A stretch of 11,434 nucleotides of DNA from Acholeplasmataceae bacterium UBA6235 (GTDB lineage Bacteria > Bacillota_I > Bacilli_A > Acholeplasmatales > UBA5453), in assembly GCA_002441525.1 (NCBI GenBank), contig DJWH01000067.1, positions 1-11,434 on the forward strand. The letters are read 5' to 3'. Below the pieces are notes generated by a model. That model was not told where the DNA came from. It made no database searches and saw only the letters and a list, made by a program, of their open reading frames with translations. Shown here piece by piece: positions 1-6,549 of the stretch. Position 1 is the first letter of the stretch; the number at the start of each line of letters is the position of its first letter. The position numbers and the translations under genes are program-made.

Positions 1-1014
1 ACCAATAAAACGGGTATTTTGAGCATCATTCATGTTCAACTTAAATTGGTTAACCCAACCTTAGCCTTAGATGCCTCTTTATTTGAAGAAGGTTTAAACT
101 TCTTAAAAGAGTACATCTATGGTCATAACACATTCAATGAAAAAGATTTTGAACTGGAAAAGAGTTTATTAATTGAAGAAGTGGTTGCGAAGGAAAATGA
201 TAAGACACGCTTCGCATTGACCCGCTTATTCGAAGAAATGTGTGCGAACGAACTCTATGGTGCACGTGTGTCCGGAACAAAGGAACAATTAGAAGCGTTG
301 ACTTTTAAGCAATTTAAAAAGATGTATAAAGACTTTATCCAAAAGGATGAACTACAAATCATTCTTTCTGGAGATGTCACCCCAGAAAATGTAGCCTTGA
401 CACAACGTGTTTTCCCAAATGCATCATTCTCAGCGATGGATTTCTTAGATTATGAAACCAAAACTGTGAATACTGTGACAGAAATCGTTGAACACGATAA
501 GATTAGCCAAACCAAGTTGAATATTGGGTATCGTTTACCAATCAGACAAGGGGATCCTAAACACGTCGCTGCTGTGTTATTTAATGCAGCATTGGGTGGT
601 TATGTACATTCAAGATTGTTCTTAAATGTGAGAGAGAAACACTCTTTATGTTATTATGTTTCATCGGTTTATGACGCTTATAAAGGCATCATGTTCATCT
701 ATTCAGGTGTCGATGCGAAGCGATTAGATTTAGCCAAAAAAGTCATTGATGAAGAAGTCAAACGTATGTGTACTGAACGCATCAGTGAAAAAGAATTGGC
801 CTTATCAAAACAAGCTTTAATCAATGATTTGAAAGAATCTGAAGATTCACAAGGCGCAAGACAAAACCTCATGTATATACAAATGTTATTGGGTAAAACC
901 CCAACCTTGGCTGAACGAATTGAAAAAATTGAACAAGTCACCCCAGATGATTTGTTAGAAGTGGGTAAGTTGTTGTTAAAAGACACGGTTTATCTACTAG
1001 ATGTGGAGCGATAA
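1..1014 (+). CDS. ymfF: M16-family peptidase-like protein YmfF, 5'-truncated by the window
   Basis: The frame is open from base 1 and ends at TAA 1012-1014. The TTG at 19 is an internal Leu codon, not a convincing start; family members are about 425 residues, so roughly 90 N-terminal residues lie outside. The visible 337 codons cover the end of the first M16 domain and the C-terminal M16 domain. That domain contains the motif around 607-660 (HSRLFLNVREKHSLCYYV), the R/Y substrate-binding pair typical of M16B peptidases. NCBI families call this protein YfmF and its partner YfmH, 'EF-P 5-aminopentanol modification-associated'; that role is known from the Bacillus subtilis ymfF-ymfH locus and is not shown here. 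Whether an HXXEH zinc motif exists in the missing part cannot be seen. It lies 2 nt upstream of ymfH and is almost certainly co-transcribed with it. Family confidence is high; physiological role is uncertain. Confidence 0.88.
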   Translation, partial: TNKTGILSIIHVQLKLVNPTLALDASLFEEGLNFLKEYIYGHNTFNEKDFELEKSLLIEEVVAKENDKTRFALTRLFEEMCANELYGARVSGTKEQLEALTFKQFKKMYKDFIQKDELQIILSGDVTPENVALTQRVFPNASFSAMDFLDYETKTVNTVTEIVEHDKISQTKLNIGYRLPIRQGDPKHVAAVLFNAALGGYVHSRLFLNVREKHSLCYYVSSVYDAYKGIMFIYSGVDAKRLDLAKKVIDEEVKRMCTERISEKELALSKQALINDLKESEDSQGARQNLMYIQMLLGKTPTLAERIEKIEQVTPDDLLEVGKLLLKDTVYLLDVER

Positions 1015-1016
1015 TC

Positions 1017-2315
1017 ATGGAAAAAGTCTATTATGCTCATCTCAATGAGACTGTTTATCAACATACATTAGCCAATGGATTACAAGTATACATGATTCCA
1101 AAGAATGACTTTCATAAAGTGTTCGCGACATTCACCACACATTATGGGTCATTTGATCAAAGTTTTATTTCACCAAAAACGGGTAAGAAAGTCAATCAAC
1201 CGGAAGGGATTGCACACTTCTTAGAACATAAAATGTTTTCTATGCCTGATAAAACAGATGCCTTCGAAACACTATCCAAATTTGGTGTAAACGCCAATGC
1301 GTATACCAATTTCGATCGTACAAGCTATTTGTTTTCGGGTACTAAAAACATCGAATCTGCACTCACTTATCTATTGGATTTTGTTCAAACACCATATTTC
1401 ACAGTAAAATCTGTCAAAAAAGAACAAGGCATTATCGCCGAAGAATTGCGTATGTATGCCGATTATCCAAACCAACGTTTGTTCTATGGTCTCTTACAAA
1501 ATCTATACCAAAAACACCCAATTCATGTTGAAATTGGTGGTACAGTAGAATCGATTCATAAAATCACAGCGAAAAAGTTGTATGATGCCTATGAGACGTT
1601 CTATCACCCATCCAATATGGAAGTGGTTTTGGTCGGTAATTTTGACCCTGAAGCGATGGTTCAACTGATTGAAGATAACCAATCTAAAAAAGGTTATTCT
1701 AAACAAGACCCAATCCAACGATTCATGCCTAAAGAACCTAAAGCCATCAGAACCAGTCACGCGGAAATCGAAATGCCTGTGGTGATGCCTAAACTGGGCT
1801 TGGGTGTAAAATTGACACCATCTAGTGGCAAAGAAGCGCTAAAGAAAGACATCGCACTCGCCATCTTAATGGATATGTATTTTTCCAACTCAACCAAGAA
1901 CTATCAACAACTCTTACAATCTAGATTGATCAATGAGTCGTTTGAATACACCAGCATTGAGGAAGAAAATGCATTTACCATGGCATTCTTTGGCGATACC
2001 GTTGACCCAACCTTGTTAAAATCTCGATTGACTCAAATGATTTTAGCACTCAAGCGTCAAAAACATGACCCAGTTGTATTTGAAAGACACAAAAAGAGCA
2101 CCTTGGGTTCATTTGTGATGAGTCTCAATAGTTTAGAGTCCATTTCAATGGGATTCACCAACTATTTAGCCAATGGGGTCTCGATGTTTGAAGTCCCTGA
2201 AATCATTGAATCCGTCACATTGAAAGACATTCAAGCGATCGCAAAAGACATTCAACCGAAACGTATTTCAAGTTTTGTGGTCATGCCAGCGAAAGCCCAA
2301 AAAGCCTCTGTTTGA
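1017..2315 (+). CDS. ymfH: M16-family zinc metallopeptidase YmfH
   Basis: This 432-residue protein is a zinc peptidase of the pitrilysin/M16 class, presumably cytosolic since no signal peptide is seen. The inverted zinc motif HFLEH is at residues 67-71, with E70 the likely catalytic base. The downstream glutamate region around residues 136-143 (EQGIIAEEL) should supply the third zinc ligand (E143) and a supporting acid (E136). A second, non-catalytic M16 domain follows from about residue 180. That domain lacks the clear R...Y substrate motif found in the upstream partner, so the two proteins probably form one heterodimeric peptidase. The ATG at 1017 has GGAG at 1005-1008 inside the end of ymfF, an 8-nt spacing. 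In Bacillus the homologous pair is linked to EF-P 5-aminopentanol modification and is called YfmH by NCBI; the substrate here is unknown. Confidence 0.92.
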   Translation: MEKVYYAHLNETVYQHTLANGLQVYMIPKNDFHKVFATFTTHYGSFDQSFISPKTGKKVNQPEGIAHFLEHKMFSMPDKTDAFETLSKFGVNANAYTNFDRTSYLFSGTKNIESALTYLLDFVQTPYFTVKSVKKEQGIIAEELRMYADYPNQRLFYGLLQNLYQKHPIHVEIGGTVESIHKITAKKLYDAYETFYHPSNMEVVLVGNFDPEAMVQLIEDNQSKKGYSKQDPIQRFMPKEPKAIRTSHAEIEMPVVMPKLGLGVKLTPSSGKEALKKDIALAILMDMYFSNSTKNYQQLLQSRLINESFEYTSIEEENAFTMAFFGDTVDPTLLKSRLTQMILALKRQKHDPVVFERHKKSTLGSFVMSLNSLESISMGFTNYLANGVSMFEVPEIIESVTLKDIQAIAKDIQPKRISSFVVMPAKAQKASV

Positions 2316-2343
2316 TAAAATAAAAGCCATCCGTAAAATAATT

Positions 2344-2372
2344 AGGAAATTCACAACGAATTTCCTTTTTTT
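2344..2372 (+). terminator. Rho-independent terminator of ymfF-ymfH
   Basis: A perfect 9-bp stem, AGGAAATTC at 2344-2352 and GAATTTCCT at 2358-2366, with a 5-nt loop, runs into seven T residues (2366-2372). It starts 29 bases after the ymfH stop and closes that transcript before the ssb promoter. Confidence 0.9.
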
Positions 2373-2418
2373 ATATCAAAATGAGCGATTGTTAACTTTA
2401 ATACGCTCAATACTGCAA

Positions 2419-2447
2419 TTTTGTAAAGCAAAAAATATTCGTATAAT
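2419..2447 (+). promoter_or_regulatory. Predicted ssb promoter
   Basis: A consensus -10 TATAAT lies at 2442-2447. The best -35 at 17-bp spacing is the weak TTTTGT at 2419-2424; TTGTAA at 2421-2426 would give 15 bp. The start of transcription would fall near 2454, directly at the AAGGAGG Shine-Dalgarno (2455-2461), so the leader would be only about 14 nt. The -10 is strong evidence; the -35 is not. Confidence 0.65.
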
Positions 2448-2467
2448 AAAGGACAAGGAGGTTAACA

Positions 2468-2824
2468 ATGCTCAATCAAGTCACTTTAATCGGCAGACTG
2501 ACACACGATCCAGTCGTCAAAACAACCGAGGATGGCAAAAAAGTTTCGGATATTCAAATTGCAGTACAGCGCGCTTTCAAAAATATGGAAGGCTTATACG
2601 AAACAGATTTCATCGGTTGTAGTTTATGGCAAGGTTCAGCTGAAATCATTGAAAACTATTGTAAGAAAGGGTCTATGGTTGCAATCCGCGGCAGGCTTCA
2701 AACCAAAAAACTCGAGTTGGCCAATAGTAAAGTCATTTCAGTGATCGAGCTTGTGGGTGAACGCGTCATTCACTTATCTAGTACGTTCAAATCAAGTCCA
2801 TCATGTCCAGAAGAAGACGCCTGA
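2468..2824 (+). CDS. ssb: Small single-stranded DNA-binding protein (SSB paralogue)
   Basis: A 118-residue OB-fold SSB that binds single-stranded DNA in replication, repair or recombination. Recognisable blocks are MLNQVTLIGRLTHDP at the N-terminus, TDFIGCSLW near residues 46-54, and KKGSMVAIRGRLQT near 66-79. The protein stops soon after the OB fold. It has no glycine/glutamine-rich linker and no acidic DDD(I/L)PF-type tip, ending in PEEDA instead. This resembles the short SsbB-type paralogues of Firmicutes rather than the main replicative SSB, which normally sits between rpsF and rpsR; neither ribosomal gene is here. ATG 2468 follows a near-perfect AAGGAGG at 2455-2461 with 6-nt spacing, so the start is secure. 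The gene has its own promoter and a terminator overlapping its stop codon, making it monocistronic. Whether the genome has another SSB cannot be told. Confidence 0.9.
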   Translation: MLNQVTLIGRLTHDPVVKTTEDGKKVSDIQIAVQRAFKNMEGLYETDFIGCSLWQGSAEIIENYCKKGSMVAIRGRLQTKKLELANSKVISVIELVGERVIHLSSTFKSSPSCPEEDA

Positions 2825-2837
2825 AAAGGGTCTTTTT
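2814..2837 (+). terminator. Predicted terminator overlapping the ssb stop codon
   Basis: The left arm AAGAC-G-CC (2814-2821, with G2819 bulged) pairs with GGGTCTT (2828-2834). The loop TGAAAA (2822-2827) contains the ssb TGA, and a run of five T (2833-2837) follows. The short stem and bulge make it moderate in strength. The left arm encodes the last two ssb residues, Asp-Ala. Confidence 0.6.
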
Positions 2838-2851
2838 CCATTTTATATCGA

Positions 2852-2880
2852 TTGTTAAAACAAAGTTTTGTTGGTATAAT
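2852..2880 (+). promoter_or_regulatory. Promoter of the pepV-thyA-folA-plsC operon
   Basis: TTGTTA at 2852-2857, a 17-bp spacer, and TATAAT at 2875-2880 with a TGG extension at 2872-2874 make a near-ideal vegetative sigma-70/SigA promoter. Expected start of transcription is about 2887. The next convincing promoter is past 6500, so this one probably drives all four genes. Confidence 0.85.
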
Positions 2881-2884
2881 TAAA

Positions 2885-2891
2885 AAAGGAG
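2885..2891 (+). promoter_or_regulatory. Ribosome binding site fixing the pepV start
   Basis: AAAGGAG at 2885-2891 lies 8 nt before ATG 2900. It rules out the upstream in-frame TTG at 2852, which is part of the -35 element and upstream of the predicted transcript. Confidence 0.85.
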
Positions 2892-2899
2892 TTGATATT

Positions 2900-4276
2900 A
2901 TGAACATAAATTTTGTTGAAGAAGTGACAAAACGCAAAGAAGCCATTTTGAAAGACCTCACTGAGCTCATTCAAATTAATTCTGAATTAACCACATTTGA
3001 TCCTAACCGTAAACATGCCCCATTTGGTGAAGGCATCGATGAAGCATTGACTTTCATGCTAAACTTAGGTAAACGTGATGGATTCAATACGTTAAACGCG
3101 GACCATTATGCTGGCCACATCGAATACGGCGATCAAGATGCTTATGTCGGCATGGTTGGACACCTGGATGTTGTTCCGGCAGGATCTGGATGGTCATACC
3201 CACCTTATGGTGCAGTGATTGCTGATGGTAAGATGTATGGTCGTGGCACCGAAGATGACAAAGGCCCTACGTTAGCTGCTTATTACGCCATGAAAATATT
3301 AAAAGACCTTGGTTTACCGCTATCTAAACGCATCAAATTGATATTAGGTACCGATGAAGAAACCGCTTGGCGTTGTGTGAACTATTATTTCAAACACTAT
3401 CCAGAACAACCCGTTGCTGGCTTTATTCCAGACTCTGAATTCCCATTAACCTATGGTGAGAAGGGTATTCTTAAAGTTGTGGTTAAAGGTAAAATTGAAC
3501 CATCGACATTGGTTCGTTTTGATGCTGGTTTAAGAGATAACATGGTGCCTGATCATGCCTTGGCTGTCGTTTCCGATTTAAATCTAAAAGCATCGTTTGA
3601 AGCATTCTTAAAATCAAAAGGTTTGATTGGTAAAGCAACTGAATCGAAAGAGGGTTTAATCCTTGAAGTCGATGGCAAGAGTGCCCATGGTTCGACCCCA
3701 GATGAAGGTGTAAACGCCGCTTATCTCATGGTTCATTTCTTTAACAGTGTCGGCATCAATAACGCTTTTATTGACGCCATAAACACCTATTTATTGGATG
3801 ACACCAAAGGGGTTAAAATTGGGGTTGACTACCTAGATAAAGAAATGGGTCCAGTCACCGTCAATGCAGGTGTATTTAAGCTAGAACAAAACCAATTTGA
3901 AATTACATTAAACCCACGTTATCCTAATGGGGTTGACCCAGAACGTTTCATCAAACGTTTTGAAACTGCTTTTGAATCGCTTGGTTTAAAGGTCGAACTC
4001 GGTAAACACCAACGCTTACTCTATGTGGATCCTAAATCTGAAATGATTCAAATCCTCATGGATACCTATAAAAAATATTCTAACGATGTCGATGCAGTAC
4101 CACTAACCACTGGTGGTGGCACATTCGCTCGAACCATGAAAAATTCAGTCGCATTCGGTCCGCATTTCCCTAATAAACCTAGTTACATCCACCAAAAAGA
4201 CGAATACATCATTATGGATGATTTCTTTATGAGTATTGCGATCTATGCGGATGCGCTTTACCGTTTAGCGAAATAA
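2900..4276 (+). CDS. pepV: Dipeptidase PepV (M20 family)
   Basis: A 458-residue di-zinc dipeptidase of the PepV/Sapep branch of family M20, expected to cleave a wide range of dipeptides in the cytosol as the last step of peptide use. All catalytic positions can be placed: H88 and D90 in GHLDVVP, D120 in GTEDDKGP, the E153-E154 pair in GTDEETAW, D178 in PDSEFP, and H431 in the C-terminal YIHQKDEY. These match the Lactobacillus delbrueckii PepV ligands almost residue for residue, and the length fits (about 470). A lid domain lies between roughly residues 185 and 375. The start is ATG 2900, supported by its ribosome binding site. The TAA stop shares its last A with the thyA ATG (TAATG). It is first in a four-gene operon; the link to dTMP synthesis is probably only co-regulation. 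Confidence 0.93.
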   Translation: MNINFVEEVTKRKEAILKDLTELIQINSELTTFDPNRKHAPFGEGIDEALTFMLNLGKRDGFNTLNADHYAGHIEYGDQDAYVGMVGHLDVVPAGSGWSYPPYGAVIADGKMYGRGTEDDKGPTLAAYYAMKILKDLGLPLSKRIKLILGTDEETAWRCVNYYFKHYPEQPVAGFIPDSEFPLTYGEKGILKVVVKGKIEPSTLVRFDAGLRDNMVPDHALAVVSDLNLKASFEAFLKSKGLIGKATESKEGLILEVDGKSAHGSTPDEGVNAAYLMVHFFNSVGINNAFIDAINTYLLDDTKGVKIGVDYLDKEMGPVTVNAGVFKLEQNQFEITLNPRYPNGVDPERFIKRFETAFESLGLKVELGKHQRLLYVDPKSEMIQILMDTYKKYSNDVDAVPLTTGGGTFARTMKNSVAFGPHFPNKPSYIHQKDEYIIMDDFFMSIAIYADALYRLAK

Positions 4277-5142
4277 TGAAACAATATTTAGACCTTTGTC
4301 GTCACGTGATGACTCAGGGAACCGATAAAGCTGACCGAACCAATACTGGCACAAAAAGCGTATTTGGTTATCAAATGCGTTTCGATTTATCTGAAGGTTT
4401 TCCATTATTAACCACTAAAAAAGTGTATTTAAGAGCCATCATTCATGAATTACTCTGGTTCATTGCTGGCGATACCAACATCAAATACTTAGTCGATCAT
4501 GACGTTCGTATTTGGAATGAATGGCCCTATGAGGCGTTCAAAAAATCATCCGATTATCAACAAGAAACCATGGATGAATTCGTTCAAAAAATAAAAAATG
4601 ATCCTGAGTTCGCCAAAAAACACGGCAATCTTGGCCCTGTTTATGGGGCACAATGGCGCAATTTTAATGGGGTAGACCAACTGATGGAAGTCATTCGTCA
4701 AATCAAGCATAACCCAGATTCGAGACGAATCATTTTATCGGCGTGGAATCCAGCAGAACTCCCACACATGGCTTTACCGCCGTGTCATACGTTTATGCAA
4801 TTCTATGTAGCGAATGGTGAATTATCCTTACAATTGTATCAACGCAGTGGGGATATTTTCTTAGGCATCCCATTCAATATTGCCTCATACAGTCTATTTT
4901 TAATGATGGTAGCACAAGTGACTGGTTTGAAACCAAAAACATTCGTTCATACCATAGGTGATGCGCATATTTATGCCAATCACTTTGAACAGATTGAATT
5001 ACAGTTAACAAGAACCCCTCGACCATTACCAAAAATGATCATCAATCCCAATGTTAAAAACATCACAGACTTCAAATTTGAAGACTTTGAATTGGTGGAT
5101 TACAACCCATATCCAGCCATCAAAGGGGCAGTTGCTGTATGA
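4276..5142 (+). CDS. thyA: Thymidylate synthase ThyA
   Basis: This 288-residue enzyme methylates dUMP to dTMP using 5,10-methylenetetrahydrofolate and releases dihydrofolate. The active-site Cys170 is in [13 protein letters not shown]21 (DRTNTG), the R150-R151 pair contributed from the other subunit, QRSGD (189-193), N201 and HIYANH (231-236) form the dUMP site. Compared with the 264-residue Escherichia coli enzyme there is an extra stretch at about residues 86-116, rich in charged residues, in the place where the Lactobacillus casei-type enzymes carry their small-domain insert. No Shine-Dalgarno is visible before ATG 4276, which overlaps the pepV stop by one base, so translation probably depends on reinitiation after pepV. 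Its own end overlaps folA by 4 nt (ATGA), fitting the direct metabolic hand-over of dihydrofolate. Confidence 0.97.
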   Translation: MKQYLDLCRHVMTQGTDKADRTNTGTKSVFGYQMRFDLSEGFPLLTTKKVYLRAIIHELLWFIAGDTNIKYLVDHDVRIWNEWPYEAFKKSSDYQQETMDEFVQKIKNDPEFAKKHGNLGPVYGAQWRNFNGVDQLMEVIRQIKHNPDSRRIILSAWNPAELPHMALPPCHTFMQFYVANGELSLQLYQRSGDIFLGIPFNIASYSLFLMMVAQVTGLKPKTFVHTIGDAHIYANHFEQIELQLTRTPRPLPKMIINPNVKNITDFKFEDFELVDYNPYPAIKGAVAV

Positions 5143-5612
5143 TTAAATTGATATGGGCGATGGACCAAAACTGGCTCATTGGTAAAGGGAATCAATTGCC
5201 ATGGCATTATAAAAAAGATTTGGCTTATTTCAAAGAAAAAACCAAAGGTCAACCCGTATTGATGGGCGACATGACCTATGATTCTTTGAAATCCTATTAT
5301 AAAGAAAAACCACTCCCATTTGGTCAACTCTATATCGCATCGGTTACCGATCGTGAATTTCCAGATGCCATTAAAGTTACTAACATCGATGCTTTTTTAT
5401 CTACCCACAAAGATGATTTGTTTGTGATTGGTGGTAAGACCATCTACCGATTGAGTTTGCCTTATGCGGACCAACTCTACATCACGTTTATTGATAAATC
5501 ACATGAAGGTGATGTGTATTTTCCAACGTTCGATTTGACACAATATAAACTCATCCAAGAAGATAAAGTAGATGAGTTGCGTTTCTGTGTATATGAAAAG
5601 GTGAAACCATGA
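5139..5612 (+). CDS. folA: Dihydrofolate reductase, with unusual cofactor-site residues
   Basis: This 157-residue enzyme (dfrA in Bacillus naming) should reduce dihydrofolate made by ThyA to tetrahydrofolate with NADPH. The core fits: W22 and catalytic D27 in [12 protein letters not shown], the VIGGKTIY loop, and the Thr of YITFID. Numbering matches the E. coli enzyme without gaps through residue 46. The usual GR(K/H)T motif is instead G43-D44-M45-T46, so the Arg that contacts the NADPH 2'-phosphate is replaced by Asp. The PLPGR motif is PLPFGQ (58-63), so the Arg that anchors the folate glutamate is also absent. It may therefore have altered cofactor or substrate preference, or be a divergent but active enzyme. 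It overlaps thyA by 4 nt and plsC by 4 nt. AAAGGGG at 5122-5128 may serve as a spaced ribosome site. Confidence 0.9.
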   Translation: MIKLIWAMDQNWLIGKGNQLPWHYKKDLAYFKEKTKGQPVLMGDMTYDSLKSYYKEKPLPFGQLYIASVTDREFPDAIKVTNIDAFLSTHKDDLFVIGGKTIYRLSLPYADQLYITFIDKSHEGDVYFPTFDLTQYKLIQEDKVDELRFCVYEKVKP

Positions 5613-6445
5613 TTTCAACATTATTTATTGTCATATGGTTCTTAAGTGCCGGGTTCTTTTTCGGGTTAACATCCTCTGAACTTTGGCTCATCCCGATTTG
5701 GTTGATTGTCGGTTACGGTATTGCTTGGTTATCGATGGTTACGCTATTGGTTCTCATGATGCCTTATATGAAGTTTACCAAAGTCAATAATCGCTTCAAG
5801 CATTACTATATTCGTAGTATTGCAAAATTCATATCGATTTTCGCATTAAGACTTCAAATCACTGTAGAAGGTAAGCATTTATTACCTACCGATGGCAGTT
5901 TTGTGATGTATGCAAACCATAAATCTTATGCAGACCCATTCATTTTATACCAGTTGATTGACCGTCCAGCGGGCATGGCTGCGAAGAAAGGAATTTACAA
6001 ACTCCCTGTCATCCGAAATTACATGCCATGGTTTGGATGCATCCAAATCGATCGTGAAAATAATCGTGAAGCTGCAAAATCGATACTAAAGGGCATTGAA
6101 CAGATTAAGCAAGGCATGATCATGGCCATTTTCCCTGAAGGTGGCATTAAAGATCGCAACGATGAACAAATGGTTACGATGCGTGCCGGTGCGTACAAAT
6201 TAGCGACCAAAGCTGAAGTACCAATTGTTCCCATCACATTGATTGGTACCACCGATGTGAAATATAGAGCGCCCTGGCGCATGACCAAGATCAAAGTGAT
6301 CATTCATGAACCAATTCATAAGGAAACCTATGAACAGATGAGTACCACCGATTTAGCTGACCATGTCATGAAATTGGTGAACAATACGATTAAAGAAAAA
6401 ACACCCCTTAAACAAGGACAAAAAACCACAGGTGCTCGAAACTAG
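5609..6445 (+). CDS. plsC: 1-acyl-sn-glycerol-3-phosphate acyltransferase PlsC
   Basis: A 278-residue membrane-bound acyltransferase expected to convert lysophosphatidic acid to phosphatidic acid, the precursor of all glycerophospholipids. Two hydrophobic segments at about residues 3-20 and 26-52 anchor the N-terminus. The acyltransferase blocks follow in order: the HX4D motif NHKSYAD (H104, D109), a block II region around residues 127-150 (KGIYKLPVIRNY to IQIDRE), FPEGG at 175-179 in place of the common FPEGTRS, and VPIVPITLIG at 204-213. The C-terminal ~50 residues are basic and variable. ATG 5609 overlaps the folA stop (ATGA), with AAAAGGTG at 5596-5603 as ribosome site. The last codons, TAG included, form part of the operon terminator. 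It is the final gene of the operon. Confidence 0.92.
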   Translation: MISTLFIVIWFLSAGFFFGLTSSELWLIPIWLIVGYGIAWLSMVTLLVLMMPYMKFTKVNNRFKHYYIRSIAKFISIFALRLQITVEGKHLLPTDGSFVMYANHKSYADPFILYQLIDRPAGMAAKKGIYKLPVIRNYMPWFGCIQIDRENNREAAKSILKGIEQIKQGMIMAIFPEGGIKDRNDEQMVTMRAGAYKLATKAEVPIVPITLIGTTDVKYRAPWRMTKIKVIIHEPIHKETYEQMSTTDLADHVMKLVNNTIKEKTPLKQGQKTTGARN

Positions 6446-6457
6446 CACCTGTTTTTT
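6428..6457 (+). terminator. Terminator of the pepV-plsC operon, inside the plsC end
   Basis: A perfect 9-bp stem, ACAGGTGCT at 6428-6436 and AGCACCTGT at 6444-6452, with a 7-nt loop, is followed by six T (6452-6457). The plsC TAG (6443-6445) lies at the loop/right-arm junction, so the left arm is protein-coding. Confidence 0.92.
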
Positions 6458-6458
6458 C

Positions 6459-6475
6459 TTACATGAATATTACAT
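6459..6475 (+). promoter_or_regulatory. Tandem TTACAT repeat upstream of the kinase gene (candidate regulator box)
   Basis: Two identical hexamers TTACAT at 6459-6464 and 6470-6475 are separated by 5 bp, an exact 11-bp period. OmpR/PhoB/PhoP-family regulators typically bind direct repeats of this spacing. A matching pair precedes the response regulator gene at 9677-9693. Binding by that regulator is inferred. Confidence 0.55.
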
Positions 6476-6493
6476 CTAAAGTGAAAAGTAAGA

Positions 6494-6528
6494 AAACATA
6501 TAAATGTATCGCACATGTTTGGTAAAAT
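6494..6528 (+). promoter_or_regulatory. Predicted kinase promoter with overlapping inverted repeat
   Basis: TAAAAT at 6523-6528 is preceded by TGG (6520-6522), an extended -10. No good -35 exists; 17 bp upstream is ATAAAT (6500-6505), so activation may be needed. The inverted repeat AAACAT (6494-6499) / ATGTTT (6515-6520) with a 15-nt gap spans the -35 region and reaches the extended -10, a possible operator. Expected transcription start is about 6535. Confidence 0.55.
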
Positions 6529-6538
6529 ACAAGTAAGT

Positions 6539-6544
6539 AGGTGA
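6539..6544 (+). promoter_or_regulatory. Ribosome binding site fixing the kinase start
   Basis: AGGTGA at 6539-6544 pairs with the 3' end of 16S rRNA and lies 5 nt before ATG 6550. The in-frame GTG at 6541 lies within this site and is therefore not the start. Confidence 0.7.
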
Positions 6545-6549
6545 GGTTT

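Noticed and set aside
19..21. TTG 19 as the true start of the first gene
   Set aside because: The frame is open to base 1, and the protein would lack the first part of the M16 fold; it is an internal codon of a truncated gene.
2275..2622. Open frame of 115 codons spanning the ymfH end and ssb start
   Set aside because: It crosses a terminator and the ssb promoter, overlaps two well-supported genes in another frame and has a composition with no domain pattern.
2852..2899. TTG start at 2852 for pepV, adding 16 residues
   Set aside because: The TTG is the -35 hexamer of the promoter and lies upstream of the predicted transcript; ATG 2900 has a good ribosome site and fits family length.
6541..6549. 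GTG start at 6541 for the kinase
   Set aside because: The GTG is part of the AGGTGA ribosome site for ATG 6550 and has no well-placed site of its own.
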